Positions 1 through 13,100 of a stretch of DNA of 64,000 nucleotides are shown piece after piece. Made by a program: the position numbers and the translations under genes. The notes below the pieces were generated by a model, which searched no databases, was not told where the DNA came from, and saw only the letters and a program-made list of their open reading frames with translations. How positions within the stretch are numbered: the stretch's first letter is position 1; each line of letters begins with the position of its first letter. Source of the stretch: Ceratobasidium sp. AG-K (Eukaryota > Basidiomycota > Agaricomycetes > Cantharellales > Ceratobasidiaceae); assembly GCA_037039685.1 (NCBI GenBank), contig JAWNGF010000014.1, positions 682,001 through 746,000 on the forward strand, written 5' to 3'.

Positions 1-3000
1 AGAATCCGATTGCTCCGGGTTGCATAATCGTGGTGCTGAGGCCTTTCCGCTGTTCGGATCCACAACGCTCAAAATAGACGAGGTTGGATTGATCAACGCG
101 CTTCCTTCTGAACACGCGATCAAGGTTGCATTACGCCGAGTCTCAATTAGCCAGGCTCCACGCCACAACCAACAGGGTTGTGGATAGTCTGGGGTGCAAT
201 GCGCTATGCGTGCCAATTGAAGGTACTCAAGAGTGATAGTTGACCGAAGCTCAAGGGTGATCTTCCCTCCTATTTCAGTCATAGGGTCGACCCATCTGCA
301 TACTATAGGCCCTTCGTGTTCTTGCTCGTTCCTGAGTCAGATCTCCAGAGAGACGAGTGCTTGATATTGGCGCCTGGAGTCGCAGCGAATGCGCTCAGAA
401 TACCAAAGATCCACTTGCATTGTTGGGTGTTATTGTACGTTCGACGTGCGGCACTCTCACCCGTTATCTCATGGATTTGGGGTCGCATGGTTGAATTGTA
501 GACGATAGAGTCAGGACCGAGGAACTCAATTAATATTGGCGCGGCTACAGTATTCTTGGCATTCGCATCGAGTGGTTGCTAGTCCGGTTCCGGGGTGACT
601 AAGGTTGCTCAGCGCCCAACCCACGTGCAAAGATTTCGGAATCGAAACCGCTCAAAATTCTAACACTTCTACTAGATGGATGCTGTTGAACCTCGTGCTG
701 CATTGTTATTATGGGGGTTTCGCGTTTGAGATATGTTTCGCGTACTCTTCACCGTTTTGCGTGTGATGCTCAATTCTTGAATATACCAGCTTGTTGGTTT
801 GTATTCTTCGCTTCCAGCCTGTTAGCTAGTTACGGGAAGGGCATGGGGGTTCTCCTTTCTGGACACTCCTTCTAGGTATCTGAAGCTGCGTCCCCAGTCG
901 ATCTTAGGGTGAGTTCTCACTCCACCACAACGTTCGCGCAATTCTACTACTGTCGGACATCAGAAACATATCGTTTTGTCGTCGAACGACCGAACGTGTG
1001 GCCTTATGAATGAGAGGCCATACGTATGTCAATGCTACGATAGGTTAGAGCTTGTCTCCTTTTAATCACCAATCTGGCTGATGTTCATGTCAGCAACACC
1101 CATTCTGTGCTCATTTGGCAGTGGCTATCCGCTCCGTTACTGCATTCCTCGGCCCCTGAGACTTATCGATGCCCCTGATGTTCCTTCGGACAGGCTAGAC
1201 CCACATAAGATTTTTACCTCACGTTCGTGATCGGCGATTGATCTAAATTTAGATTACATTGACGCCGAGCTGAACTGATACAATACAGTAGCGCCAAGGG
1301 AGGCTGTGCGTACACTTCGCTTCCTGCCGCAGTTATTCGTGGATTTGCACGCAAGGCACGCTTGAGCGCTTTCCAGTGTCTCGTTATCATCGTATTGCGT
1401 GCTGAATTGTAGATCTGGGCTATGCTCTGGTGGAGAGTCATCAGGTTATGTTTCATGCTTGAAGGACCAGTAATGAGTGCGCTTGTAGGTATGCTTCCCC
1501 TGACTCAAAGAGCCTTCACACCCCATGATGGGAACGTTCATCACGGGTGAGCACCCCGAGGCAAACCAAAGTCAACAGCTGGCCCGCGTGGGATACGAGC
1601 TCCCAAGGACCACTCCTCGCTTGCGGCCTTGGCTCAAGAGTTGAGAACTTTCTGGGTCTATGGTGAAGCCTCGTGGCCAAAACACTTCGGGCTATATTTT
1701 CAATAGTGCCTGAGTAGATGAGCACGCGTGTGCCGTGTAGATTGCATCCCTGGGCCTCGTGTGGAAGCTAAGAATCTACTATCAAGCCTGGCTTGTGGCC
1801 GTTTATCCAACGACCTGGAGGACACGGAAGTCTCTTAGATTGTCAAAGTCAGCTCGTTGGATCTAAGTTTTTGACGGTCTAATTTATTCAGATACGGTGA
1901 TAGGAGTTTGAGTGTCCGAACCCGTTTTCATCATCCGTACCACGTGTTTGGAGCTCCAAGGCTTATGGTTAAGCGCAGTGAAGGCGACTTGTGCTCCATC
2001 TTGCTATCAAGCGCGCAAGGGTGCGAGAGTATCTATCCAGCCCCAATGAGCCGTGTGACTGTGAATCAACGGATCGCGCACTTGCCCACCAGCTGCCCTA
2101 ACCACCCGTATGCGTACCGGTTTCCAAAAGAGGGTAACATTTCTCCGTGTCAGGAAACCCCCTTTATAGAGATTATGTTGCATTTGCTGTGATTTACAAG
2201 TTTGGACAATGCACTAACTCCTCTTCATAAACGAAACGTACCTACTCCAATTAAACTCCAAAAATGTAATTGCGTGGCGAAACCTGGGTGGATTTGGTGT
2301 AATTGTACATGTTCCAAAAGATACATTGTTTCTGAGGCAAGTAAATCAGACTTTGGTGGTGAATTACACCTCAGGCTTTTTCCTGACGAGACGTTGTGAA
2401 AGTGGAGGTAAAGTGCCCTCGGCCGATCCGGCATAAGTTCATACTTTGTTCAGCCCGAATGTCAAAGAACACTGAAACAAGGTACGATGAGCGTTTCCCG
2501 CATTTACCCAACAGAACAAACCCCAGTTTCGCATTCGCGCTAACTTTGCTGAGCCGCCAAAATAATATAATTTTTTAGGGATAAAACCCACAGGTTTATT
2601 TGCTGACCTATCAGTTTGACCGTGTATTTGAACATGCGCCAGTTTAGGTAACCGGTTGCATTTCCCCCCAAAATGAGAAAATGTTCATCCGCTGGGGTGG
2701 TTGTACTGAAATGATCGCATATATACGCCCATGTGTCGCCCAGATACTCCGGATCCAACACAGCTTCTATTGGGATGAGGAATGACCTAAGCAGTCCACG
2801 GTGGGGAAGGGGTTCACCGCGCAGAGGCAACTCAGACTGGAGCTCGCAGATGACGGCAAACGAGTGTTCAATATCGGCATGAACCAAAGGCGGTGAATAA
2901 CTACATTTCACGTAGGATCCGAACGAACTTCCGTCTGATGTAACGCAAATATATGCGGTGACCTACTACATTCTAACTTCGGGCATATATGAGCTGGACT

Positions 3001-6000
3001 TCACCTGCGTCGTGTCTGCGTCTTTATCTGTACCTTTGAGGCACGCTCACCGGGAAATCAAGGGCGGAGTTCAATGAGTATGCTGATTTGTGCTGTTACG
3101 TACTTTGGGGTGCGATCAAATGAGCAACACCCTGTAGAACATATGGTCAATTGTATTGGAACCTATGGTCTGTGTGTCCCTCAATCACATGGCTGACCGC
3201 ACGTATGTTTAACTTGATTCCAGCGGTACCCGATCATTGTAGGCCTAAGTTACCGTTGCTTGTCAAATGGTAGACTCCCACTATACTACTTGCGAGAGGA
3301 GGTTTTGATTAGGAAAGTATTCTGAGAGGTCCTTGGCTTGAACGCTTTCACTCGTTGAATGATTCCAGATAATTGCCGGTACCCAATGATAATGATTACA
3401 AACTGAGGCGCGCAGGAGCTTTTGTTTGCGCTTCCGCATGTGGATATGGATGAGTCTCTGAGCACCGATGATCACCAGATCCCCGAGAAGTCCCCGCTTC
3501 GGATTCTTCTGGGTGTTTATGATTCAGAGCTCCAGAGTGTCAATGTATTTCGTGGACTACTGCCCATGAGCCGCAAGCCTTTTGGTGCACTCGGAGGAAC
3601 GATACCCTGTGTACTGTTTAAAACACCGCTGGAAGACTAACGTAGCCTACGTGTGTGAAACAGATAATGGGTCCCAGAACTCTCAACCGGATGAAACACA
3701 CATATACGGGCATTTATTGTCGCTAAAATCACATGCATATGGTTTACCTACACACGCCCAGAGATGTACAAGCAAAATGAGTCCCACGTCGCGCCTTTAA
3801 CACAAGTTCATCCAAATTCTAATTGAGAGGACATTGTGATTATAGTTTGGAGTACGAACGAGGTGTGGACGTAAAATCACCTTCTATGTAGTTGGTCAGA
3901 CCTTGTGTGACCAACGTTGTCGGCCCACGGCTGGTGCAAAACTGGTGAGCGGGGCCCCATTCATCTAGCATGCGTGCTTGCGCTTCCGCGCGAATACGCC
4001 CCAGAAGCTGATCCACGACAGGTGTGCTCACCAGCCGAGCTGAGATGGATGTAAATTCCAGCGCCTATCTCGGGCTTGGAATTTGCTGTGATCGGACATG
4101 GCTGCACTGCCACCGGGCTAGCACCTCACCGGACCACATCTATTGCCAGACAAGGACTCCACGCTGCTCGGCGAAGTTGCTCTCGGTTTGACACCTATCC
4201 AGTCATATCGTCATATAGATGCAGTTTTTCAAACACAAAGTGGGGAGTCACTGTGCCGGTTGCCGAGTCCGACAAGGTATCTGACAGTTTTAAATTTACA
4301 GCCTACTGTAGCCACTTATTCGAATTGTATGCTTGTCGGACGAACTGGACTAGGTGTGTTTTCAGCTCTGAAATAAACCAGCTGCATCCATTTCGAGTCA
4401 CTAGCGCAATAATTCTTAGCCGTATTACTGGCATAAACGTGACAACAACCGCGCAAGGACCCGCCCTCCTTGCGCAAGAGCGCGTCTATCTTGTACTGGG
4501 GTAGGCCTCTTGTTTTCCGACCCCCTGTTTTCTGCCACCAAGAACAACGCTAAAACCACCCGACGTGCTTATGCAACCTCATCTGGAGCGACCCGGTCTT
4601 CAAGATACTATTAAATTCATGCGCGGGCCACGATCTGTATGTGCGACTGGGCAATCATGTAGAAATGAGGCGCACTTCAGGTGAGTTTTACCACAATATG
4701 CTAGTAATCAGTGATATATATTCGTCTTTGATTGTGCAGGCTGGTGCCCGAGCTAATTAGGGCGACGTGGTGGCAACAAAACTCTGGGTTTGCTCGGGTT
4801 TACATTGGCACAGTCTCTTCCAAAATGGAAAGGCTGGGCTAGCATTACTCACTATCCCACCACTCGGCTGGAGGTTTACTTATAAACCAAGGTCGGGAGA
4901 CATTAGGACGCACTTTTGGGAGTAAGTTGGCCTGGGAAAATGCATGATTTGTATTCACCATCACACGGTAGGTTCCCCTGCGTTTGGCCGTGTTTAGAAA
5001 CCGTACGAGCTGCGAGTATAGCGTGACGAAAAATACAACTCGTGGTACGTCCAGAGTCCCACCAACAATTACACTGAGAACTAATTTTACTCTCCTCGGC
5101 AGCTATGTTGCGGAACTTGATCAACTCGCACGTGTTCGATGTTCTCGAAGGTGCTGCTAGTAGCCATCATCGTACCAATTTATGACAGACAACAATACTT
5201 GGTCGCCGTCCCGGTGAACCGGAAAAACCTGGTGACGCATTCCAAGGTAATTTATGCCGTGCGCAACCCCTGGTTCCAGCAGTATCATTCTAGGCCTAGG
5301 TACAAGCCTACAACGGATTTAGTCAAGAGATCTTGGGCCAACTTGAAGGACATGTACAATGTCAACCCGACATTGACAAGTGAGTGCTCGCAGTTGTAGA
5401 CGATTCCTCAAGGCTTCAATATAACCCAACCATTTTGACGTAGGTTATTTCAGGTTCCGCATATTCCGTTGACCCTCGACACGCGGAAACAGCTAAAGTT
5501 TGTGCCCCTCTCGTTCCATAGAGTTGCAATTGACTAGGATACCTGATGAAGAATTCGATACTCGATCATCGACTGGTAACTCTGTTGTACGGTACGTATT
5601 AGGGCCCGGGTTTTGTAGTGCTGCGTAAATTTATTCAATTGCAATACTGCTACTTGGGACGTTGCGGGATTCTATCCCTCGGAAGGGGAAGTGTGGGGTG
5701 CCTCGATATCCAAACAAACGCGTCGACCTGACGACATGATGAATATACGCGCGTCCAGACAGGGAGTGCTCAAGGATCAACAATTCAATCTCTTCAATTG
5801 GTTGACCTAAGAAGGCAGAGAGCACTTGAGCGAGGTTGTCAAACAAGGGATCGAGCACCCTCGATCAGGTTCTTGACGTCCCCCGCTTGTTTGTTCAACA
5901 CAAGCACGACCATGACACCTCGGCGCCTGAGAAGACACCCCCAAACAAGCTCCCGTACTTGCGCCTAGTTACGGCGACTTGAATCCCATCACAATTGGTA

Positions 6001-6434
6001 ATTACCCAAGTGGCACTCGGTTCCGGGCATCCTGCCGCATTCGTTCGAGGCGGCCAATCTCGGCGACGCAAGGCACGTTCATTGGGGGTTACGCAGATAG
6101 CTGTGGGATATAATCTGGGTACTATGCGATGGTGTGTCGAATCCCCCTCGCAGATCGCATCAAGCTGGTTTGACACTGAACCAGACGCCACTTCTGCCCT
6201 CCTGAAACGGTGACGTCGGCAGATGCGCAGAGTGTTTTGGACACGCACGGTCATTCTGCTTGCCGTCGTCGCGCCGAGTCCATACTCCGGACGCTCAGGC
6301 AGGTCGTTCGGTTCCAGCACACGCACCTCTCGGCAAATCCACTCGCCGAAGACAACCACGCACTCGAGCGCAAACCACGTTGCTAAAAAGAGCTCTCATC
6401 GCGTTCAGCTGACCCGAAACGTGCGCCTCGGAAG
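1..6434. other. Long stretch with no recognisable gene
   Basis: I read both strands and found no domain, no convincing exon chain and no transposon ends. The longest open frames (minus 2540-2911, plus 4076-4504, minus 5895-6359) show no family signature and no plausible splice continuation. The base composition is mixed and there is no strong low-complexity tract. It is probably decayed intergenic or old repeat DNA to the left of the FKBP gene. Confidence 0.5.
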
Positions 6435-6442
6435 CACGTGAC
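6435..6442. promoter_or_regulatory. CACGTGAC box upstream of FKBP copy 1
   Basis: An E-box palindrome CACGTG extended by AC lies about 75 bp before the first ATG. The same octamer sits at about the same distance before the second FKBP gene (38345-38352). This is the core bound by bHLH regulators in fungi. A promoter role is inferred from its conservation between the paralogues. Confidence 0.45.
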
Positions 6443-6517
6443 CTGTCATACATTACCCCGCCCTCTGCGACGGTTGCTCTCCTCGATCTTACCGCACTCA
6501 CTACCTCTGCCATTACT

Positions 6518-7036
6518 ATGTCTCTCTCGTTGTTTACTCGTACTCTTCGCACTCGTACCCCTTACGCGCTGGCGCGTACGTACACCATGTCGTCCATCAC
6601 GTCCAAGACGGTTGTCGAGCCCCGCAAAGACTGCCTAAAGGCCAAGGAGGGCGATGTGCTCAGCATGCACTACGTATGTCTCTTTTCTATACTCGGATTG
6701 AGTAGCGAATGACAGTGGCATTTTACAGACTGGAACATTCCAGAAGGATGGCCGGACATTCGACTCGTCTCATGAGCGTGGCTCACCATTCGAGTTCAAG
6801 CTCGGTGCTGGCCAGGTCATCCGAGGATGGGACGAGGGTCTCAAGGGGTACGCGTAATCTGTCCCAGTATATCCATTTGCTGATTAGATTACAGGATGGG
6901 CGTTGGTGAACGGCGGACACTGACTCTACCGCCCGCGTATGCCTACGGTCCCCGCGGGTTCCCTCCAACCATTCCACCCAACGCGACACTCGTATTCGAC
7001 GTCGAGCTGCTCGACATCAAGAACCGGACCAACTAA
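6518..7036 (+). CDS. FKBP-type peptidyl-prolyl cis-trans isomerase, copy 1
   Basis: Three exons (6518-6673, 6729-6847, 6895-7036) encode 138 aa. FKBPs catalyse cis-trans isomerisation of prolyl bonds and bind FK506 and rapamycin. The FKBP12 core is complete: [29 protein letters not shown] and LVFDVELL supply the usual Asp37, Phe46, Val55/Ile56, Trp59, Tyr82 and Phe99 equivalents. The length matches FKBP12 plus a leader of about 23 residues. That leader ([14 protein letters not shown]...) is rich in Arg, Ser and Leu without acidic residues and looks like a mitochondrial presequence. A second ATG at 6587 in a good context (CACCATGTC) would give the cytosolic form, so dual localisation by alternative starts is possible. 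Both introns are short and have GT-AG ends. A paralogue with the same exon structure lies at 38437-38948. Confidence 0.93.
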
Positions 7037-7166
7037 TTGCTTGTTGTGCTGACTTTCTTAATTTTCCACTCTTGTCTCGTGCGTTGTGTCAATCTCGCGC
7101 AACCCCGCTCGCTTTCCCTACATTACTCGCTTTCGCAACACTGTATAGTCTGAGAATACAACTTGG

Positions 7167-7648
7167 TTATTTTTTGTTCCAATACGTTACATACAGCACG
7201 GGTGTGTTCTGAAAATGGTGTCCTCCGCTGCGAGGAGCTTCACAAGTGATGTCCTGGGAATGCGACCCAAGCAAGCCATCTCGGGCCTGGACATGGTTGA
7301 TATGGCAGTGCAGCCACACACGTTTGTGGGTGCACTTCACATATATTCGCCCGTCATCTTTGTTGACTGCGACCGCGCTAGGCACCCAGTCGGTTTGCTT
7401 CCCTGGGACGTATGTATCGAGGGTAGGGCAATGTCGAATTGGCAAGGTGTAGGTGACTTCCAAATGCGCTCGGTCACTGGTTACGTCGAGGGTTAGAGCA
7501 GAGAGCGGTGTCTAGGATGTCCACGTAAAATGCATTTGAGATGGTTATTCCAGATCCCTACGGACGATTAGCAAGATGCGGATAACTTAAACATAATCCT
7601 CACCTCAGGAGATCGGCCAGCATACCAAAAAAGGAAGTTGTCCATCAT
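7167..7648 (-). CDS. Possible small gene convergent with FKBP copy 1 (uncertain)
   Basis: The minus strand has an ATG at about 7648, a short exon ending in a GTGAGG donor near 7606, and an open frame of roughly 100 codons ending at 7167 (it contains TYTLPIRHCPTLDTYVPG). The start exon, the donor and the YT...LDT segment recur in the same order and orientation downstream of FKBP copy 2 (39.40-39.64 kb). That argues for an old coding gene duplicated with FKBP. The frame between the two exons is not clean and I recognise no domain. It could be a relic. Confidence 0.25.
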
Positions 7649-8385
7649 CGGTTTGCCAGCTGGAAAGACACTCAACCATGGCAGCCCTATTTCCGATCAA
7701 TCTCGTTCTCCTCCGTCCTCGCCCATCGTTCTCCTCCGTCCTCGCCCCTCGGTCTACATCAGTCGTCGGATCGAGAGCATGTCGCTCGGTTGTCTGCCAA
7801 AAGATAGCGCGAACAGCCAAGCAACAGTTGGCGGTTCGGAGGGAGGGATGCTCGGCTGTCGTGAAAGCCGGCGAGTCGAGATGGAGGTCGAGAAGAGGAC
7901 CTACGAGCCCGCTATCGTCCGTCGGGTTGCCTCGGACGCAGTTCCGATTAGGTCCGTGTCACGTGCCGGGAGGCGTGTGGGTGTTACCGTCGTGCTCGGA
8001 TCAGGGAGTAACATGGTAAGCGCTAAACCGGATACACCTGTGGTTCTACCCGCGGCGCCTAATCCGGGCCGGATAGATCCCGCGCGGAGATGATTTGCAA
8101 TTGGTGGCGCGGGTGGCGATTTCGCGGGCAGCGCCTCGGGTGACGACACGGATACTGCGCATGATGCACCGGGGTTTGTACTATAGGTTTGCCCGACTCG
8201 GTTGTACATGGTACGATTGCGCATATATGCGCTGTAAAAGTGTTTGAAAATGCTCGATCTGTAGGGTATAAAACCGAGTGCAATTGGGCGAGTGTGTCTT
8301 AGAGGTGAGCTATTTCTTTTTTCCAACCTCTAGAGCTGGGTTATAATTTATTGTCCCAAAGATTTTTCAGGAGCCAACAGACCGA
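7649..8385. other. Intergenic, partly shared with the flank of FKBP copy 2
   Basis: No gene is recognised. A block around 7880-7970, including TTCCGATTAGGTCCGTGTCA followed by CGTGC, recurs at 39880-39965 downstream of the other FKBP gene. It therefore belongs to the duplicated segment. Two copies of a CGTTCTCCTCCGTCCTCGCCC-type repeat lie at about 7705-7750. Confidence 0.45.
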
Positions 8386-9297
8386 TTTTCGCAATCGGAG
8401 GTCCCGCTCATTCACGAAACACTTCCCGAGTTGCTAAGCCTCCGTGCCAGGCTTTATGATGTTCGTGACACAACCGACTACATCAGAGTCTCCACCTGGT
8501 CGCACGCGTTGCAACAGAAGCTGCCTTGTTGGTATTTGAATAATATATGGGAGCTATGGACGAATCCGACGTGTATGAGTTAGCTGTTGGTGAGTTAAAA
8601 TGCACAGATAATTTACATATGATTTAACCCATGTGCAGTGATGTGTCCTGATCGTAAACCTGCCTGGTTCTCAGACCGCGGTTTCGATGTTGCACGAATC
8701 CGGGCTCGCGTTGTCGATCGCTTCGCTACACTCTACCCGTCGGAGAATCAAGGGACTAAGACGTCCACAGGAAACAATTCGAGCCCCTCAACGGTAAGCA
8801 CTGAGTATTACTCGGCTTCCCCCATTTTTTGATTGAGTTGGACAATGTGACCGGACCGGCCGGAATATTTGGACTCAACGACATTCGTGCTTGTCGTCGC
8901 CGCCCGCCAATTTCGAGCAAGACACGATCGAAGTCTACCTCGACAGCCCGGTAGTACCCCGCGATGTAATTACGCAAAACGGAGGGGTCCTAGCCTACTG
9001 GAGTTCCAGACTTGAAGGGCGTCCCCGTGTTGCTCGAATGGCGCTTGATCACCTAACTGTACAAGGTACGTACATGCGTTACACCCGAGTCCACTCAAGA
9101 CCTGATTCCAGCCAATTTAAGCCTCATCCGTTGATGCCGAGCGCGCGTTCTCAGGAGGCCGGCTGATGATTAACCATCTTCAGCACCAGATGTCTGCACA
9201 AACATTTCAAGCACAGATGGCCGTTGGCTCGTGGTGCAATACGCCCCTGCTCCCGAGTCTCGAAGAAGTCGGTGATATTATCAAAAACCATATGTAA
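8386..9297 (+). pseudogene. hAT-family DNA transposase relic (C-terminal part)
   Basis: Fragments of a basidiomycete hAT transposase appear in order. SEVPLIHETLPELL is at 8395-8436, followed by a frame change to ATEAALLVFE and an in-frame TAA near 8549. Then comes DESDVYELAV, a roughly 50-nt intron and VMCPDRKPAWF. The C-terminal dimerisation region has EVYLDSPVV, LAYWSSRLEG and, after another intron, SSVDAERAFSGGRL with NHLQHQMSAQTFQ and GSWC, ending at TAA 9295-9297. The DAERAFS signature is diagnostic of the hAT dimerisation domain. The N-terminal BED finger and most of the DDE core are missing, and I could not find terminal inverted repeats. It is a dead remnant. Confidence 0.8.
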
Positions 9298-10032
9298 ATA
9301 CAATTGAACTTAGTCAGCTATAATAACCCGGGCTCAACCCGTTTATGTATCGTGGTCACAATATGATAATCCCGTCCGCGGTAACCCTCATTCTCGGTAG
9401 CGGTGGCTGTGCTACATCCAAAACCGCGCGACCCACGCTCCCATCCGTGGAAATACCCGGATAAGTTACCGGGTCATCCATGTTACTCCCTGGCTCGGAT
9501 CGAGTAACACACAGCTTACTGGGTAATGACCAGTGGGCTTCTGGGCGGTATGTCAATAAGGTATATGTAATAAATAATGGGGCGCTGTGACACGGGTCCG
9601 GACTCGAGGAAATAAATCAAGGCTTAGTTCGACTAAGCCAACGAATATTGTGAGAGCAAGAGAGAGCCAAGGGAAGAAAGCCAGAGGAAACATACCGACC
9701 AGCGTCAAAAGCCCAATTGAAGGTGATCATGCGGAGGAGAAGATTAAAAGCGATGGTTGATGCGGTCAACCATCTGGATTGACGGCGTTCCATACAGTAT
9801 CGATAGCCGATTTGTTCACATTTTGTAAAGACATTTCTCAGCTAACAACATCAGAAACGCCAGCTTATTCAACAGGGGGTGCGAACCGCTGCAAGCGCGA
9901 CTCCGTAACCGATCCGGGCTAGGGATATGGGCTAATCTCAGCGTCTGCACACAGCTTTGCCAGCAATCTCCGTCGTATGCGGCTTGCTCAAGCGGTCGCA
10001 TATATCCGACACCTAGATAAGATCCTATTCTG
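9298..10032. other. Intergenic between hAT relic and NLR1
   Basis: No gene recognised. Short open frames here lack any family signature. Confidence 0.5.
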
Positions 10033-10109
10033 CCACAGTTTGCTTATGTTACTTGACCGCGGTTCGGATCGCACCTCGGGTTCAACTCGTGATTTCGTTA
10101 TCTTAGCGC
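10033..10109 (+). promoter_or_regulatory. Shared NLR upstream box, copy of NLR1
   Basis: GTTATCTTAGCGC lies at 10097-10109, 58 bp before the NLR1 ATG, and is preceded by CACAGTTTGC and TTACTTGACC. The same order of elements precedes the N-terminal fragment, NLR2 and NLR3. Read on the minus strand, the core contains AGATAA, a match to the GATA-factor consensus. The NLR1 copy is the most diverged. Confidence 0.55.
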
Positions 10110-10167
10110 TGCATCCAATCCGCCCTTCGACCTGACACTGATCACTACGAGCTTCAACTAATCCGCA

Positions 10168-13100
10168 ATGTCACTGAGAGATCAACTCAGCCGCGCAAAA
10201 CGTAAAGCCAAAAGATACCTAGGTGTGAGCTCGGACAACTCAAGCGTGACTTCGTTACCCGCCTCAATCCCATCGGGTCCAAACTCTGTCCCTCAGGCGG
10301 TTCCGCGAGCAGAAGCTCCACTTCTTCCAGCACCAGACGCATCAAGTACCACACGGACTTCGTTTACAGCCGATGGCTTGGTGCCAAATCAAGCAAGCTC
10401 GATGCTGTCCTCGGCGCCCGCCCACATGGCGTCCACGTCGGCAGCGGTACCGAGCAACCTGCCTCCGGTGTCCTCTCCAACCCCACCGGTCCCTGCTGAT
10501 ACGGATGTGATCGCTGGAGCCAATAGCCAGCAATGCGCGAAGACCATGGTCTGGTCGGGTTTAAAGACCCTACTGAAGGTGGTCGAGTCGAGGTCTGATG
10601 TATTTCCTCCACTCAAGTCAGTGGTCAGCGGTCTGAAGAAATGCATCGACATATTCGAGGTGAGAACCTGTCACAAGCTACGTTGCCCACCTAAGACTTG
10701 GGAATAGGGTGCTTCCAAAGGAAGCAAAGAGTACCAGGAACTGCAGAAGAAACTTGACTCGCTACTAGGGGACCTGAGCGAGCATATTGGTGGTACAACA
10801 AGCACGAAGATAACGATGGGTATGAAGAACCTATGCATGTAAGTTACATAGCGGATCTACTCGAGCGAGTCTCACAGGTGTGTGTAGCGACTTGAACGAG
10901 GAGATTGCACTAGTGCAGGACAAAGGCGCAAGAGGGGTGCTTCAAAGACATGCCGAGGCGTTGGACGAGTCAACTGAGATAATGGAGTGCTACCGAAGAA
11001 TACAAGGCAACTTGGAACGTCTGATGGTAGGAACTGTATCCTATTTGCCAGTCCAGTTGTTGATTGTGAGTCAGTTGAACGCAAACTTAAGCATATGGGT
11101 GATCGCCGACCAACTACAAACAGTACGTTCTGCAGCCTGTCGCCACACACGAGTGTCACTTAGGCATCTCACTAGGAGGCGCGCTTGCAGAAGCTATCTC
11201 CCACCATGTCGGCTGTTTACGACTCGGCCGAGTCGGAAGAGGTCCAAAGGAGAGAATGCACACCTAGGACTCGTGAAGAGGAACTCCTAAAGCTCCTGAG
11301 GTGGGCGCGCAACGAAATACCGAACGCAGGGGATATATATTGGATCAACGGAATGGCAGGCACGGGAAAAACCACTATCGCATTCAGTCTATGCACCGAG
11401 CTGGAGAAGTCCGCGAGGCTAGGCGCGAGCTTCTTTTGCTCGAGACTGATACCTGAGTGTCGTAACTTCAAGCTGATCATACCATCGATTGCGTATCAGC
11501 TTGCCCGCTTTTCTCTCCCCTTCCGCTGCGCGCTTTCGAAAGTACTGGAAGTAGACCCCGACGTGCATACGCGGCTACTCAAGACTCAGTTTGAAAATCT
11601 GTTAGTCCAGCCGCTCTTGGAGGCGAAGCACACCCTACCGACAGACTTTGTGGTGGTCATCGATGGTCTAGACGAATGCGAGCATGAAAGTGGCATCGCC
11701 CAGATTCTGGATGTTCTGCTATCGCAAACGTCCAAAAATAGGCTCCCTATCCGATTCCTACTATCCAGCCGACCGGAACCAGAGATCTACTACCAGATGA
11801 TGGAAAGAGTGGGGAACAACTCCGCCGCTCGCCTAGTGCTCCACGACTTGGATGCCAAGACTGTAAAGCACGATATCGAGACCTACCTACACGAGGAGCT
11901 GAAGACGGCCGGACTGACCCACTCCCAGCTTTCATCGCTTTCCGAGCGTTGTGGAGTGTTGTTCATCTATGCGTCGACGGCTGCTCGATACATCAAAGAT
12001 GGAATACGAATTGAAGAGCAAGAGGACCGACTGAGCATGATTCTGGGTTTGTCACCTGCCTCGTCGAACGGCAGTGAGCGGGATATCGACCTCTTGTACA
12101 CCTCGATTCTGCAGGCAGCCTTAGACAAGCGCCGCCTTGACGACTCCACTCGGACAAGAACGAAGATGATACTCGATGCAGTCATATGTGCGCAAGAACC
12201 ACTGACTGCCAATGGCATAGCAGGACTACTGAAGTTGAAGAGTGGGGTGCAAGTCGAAGGACTACTGCGGCCACTCTGTTCAGTGCTGAACATAACCGAG
12301 TCAACCAAACTCGTAACGACGCTACACGCCTCTTTCCCCGACTATATGCGTGACATCGATCGGTCAGGCTTGTTCCACTGCAACGTCGCAACAACGCACA
12401 GGTGTTTGGCTGATGCATGCTTCGGAGCGATTAAAACGAACGAGTCGCGGTTTAATGTATGTGGTCTCGCATCATCGTACCTACGCGATGCCGACGTGAA
12501 CGGCTTGGGTGCGAATGTGGAGAAATCAGTGACTCCATGGCTATTCTACGCGTGTCGCTTCTGGATGTCTCATGTTGAACTCGCTGAGAAGCAGAATGAG
12601 ATAAGAACTTCACTACAGGATTTTCTGTCCACTCAGCTCCTGTTTTGGATGGAGGTCCTGAATCTCAAAGCAAGCATGCACCATGGAGCTAGGATAATGC
12701 GACTGGCAGAGAGTTGGAGTAGGGTGAGTGAGAAGCACATTGATCAGGCAACGTACGATTACTCACACGCTCGTAGGACCACGAAGCCATGAAAGACACG
12801 ATTGACCTGACACATGATGCATGGCGATTTGTCACGATGTACGCCAGCCACGCCATCTCGCAAAGCACCCCACACATCTACGTATCTATGCTCCCATTTT
12901 GGCCGGAGTCGGCACCGATTACTCGATACTATACCAAACGGATGCAAGGGGCTATCCAGGTCCACGGCTCAGCGATGACGAGGCGACAACTTGGGCTCCT
13001 TGCCACATGGCCACTAGCCGACTCGGTCTGGTCGATTTGCCTCTCCCCTGACGAGAGCCTGATTGCGTGCGCTGCTGGATCCTCGGTGTGGATACTTGAC

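Noticed and set aside
2540..2911. 123-codon open frame on the minus strand
   Set aside because: No domain or signature, AT-rich end, no splice partners; could be chance. A homologue in a relative would change this.
4076..4504. 142-codon open frame on the plus strand
   Set aside because: Composition is not protein-like, with no conserved motif and no neighbours to support it.
5895..6359. 154-codon minus-strand frame upstream of FKBP copy 1
   Set aside because: Arg/Ser-rich with no recognisable fold; overlapping open frames exist on the other strand, as expected in GC-rich DNA.
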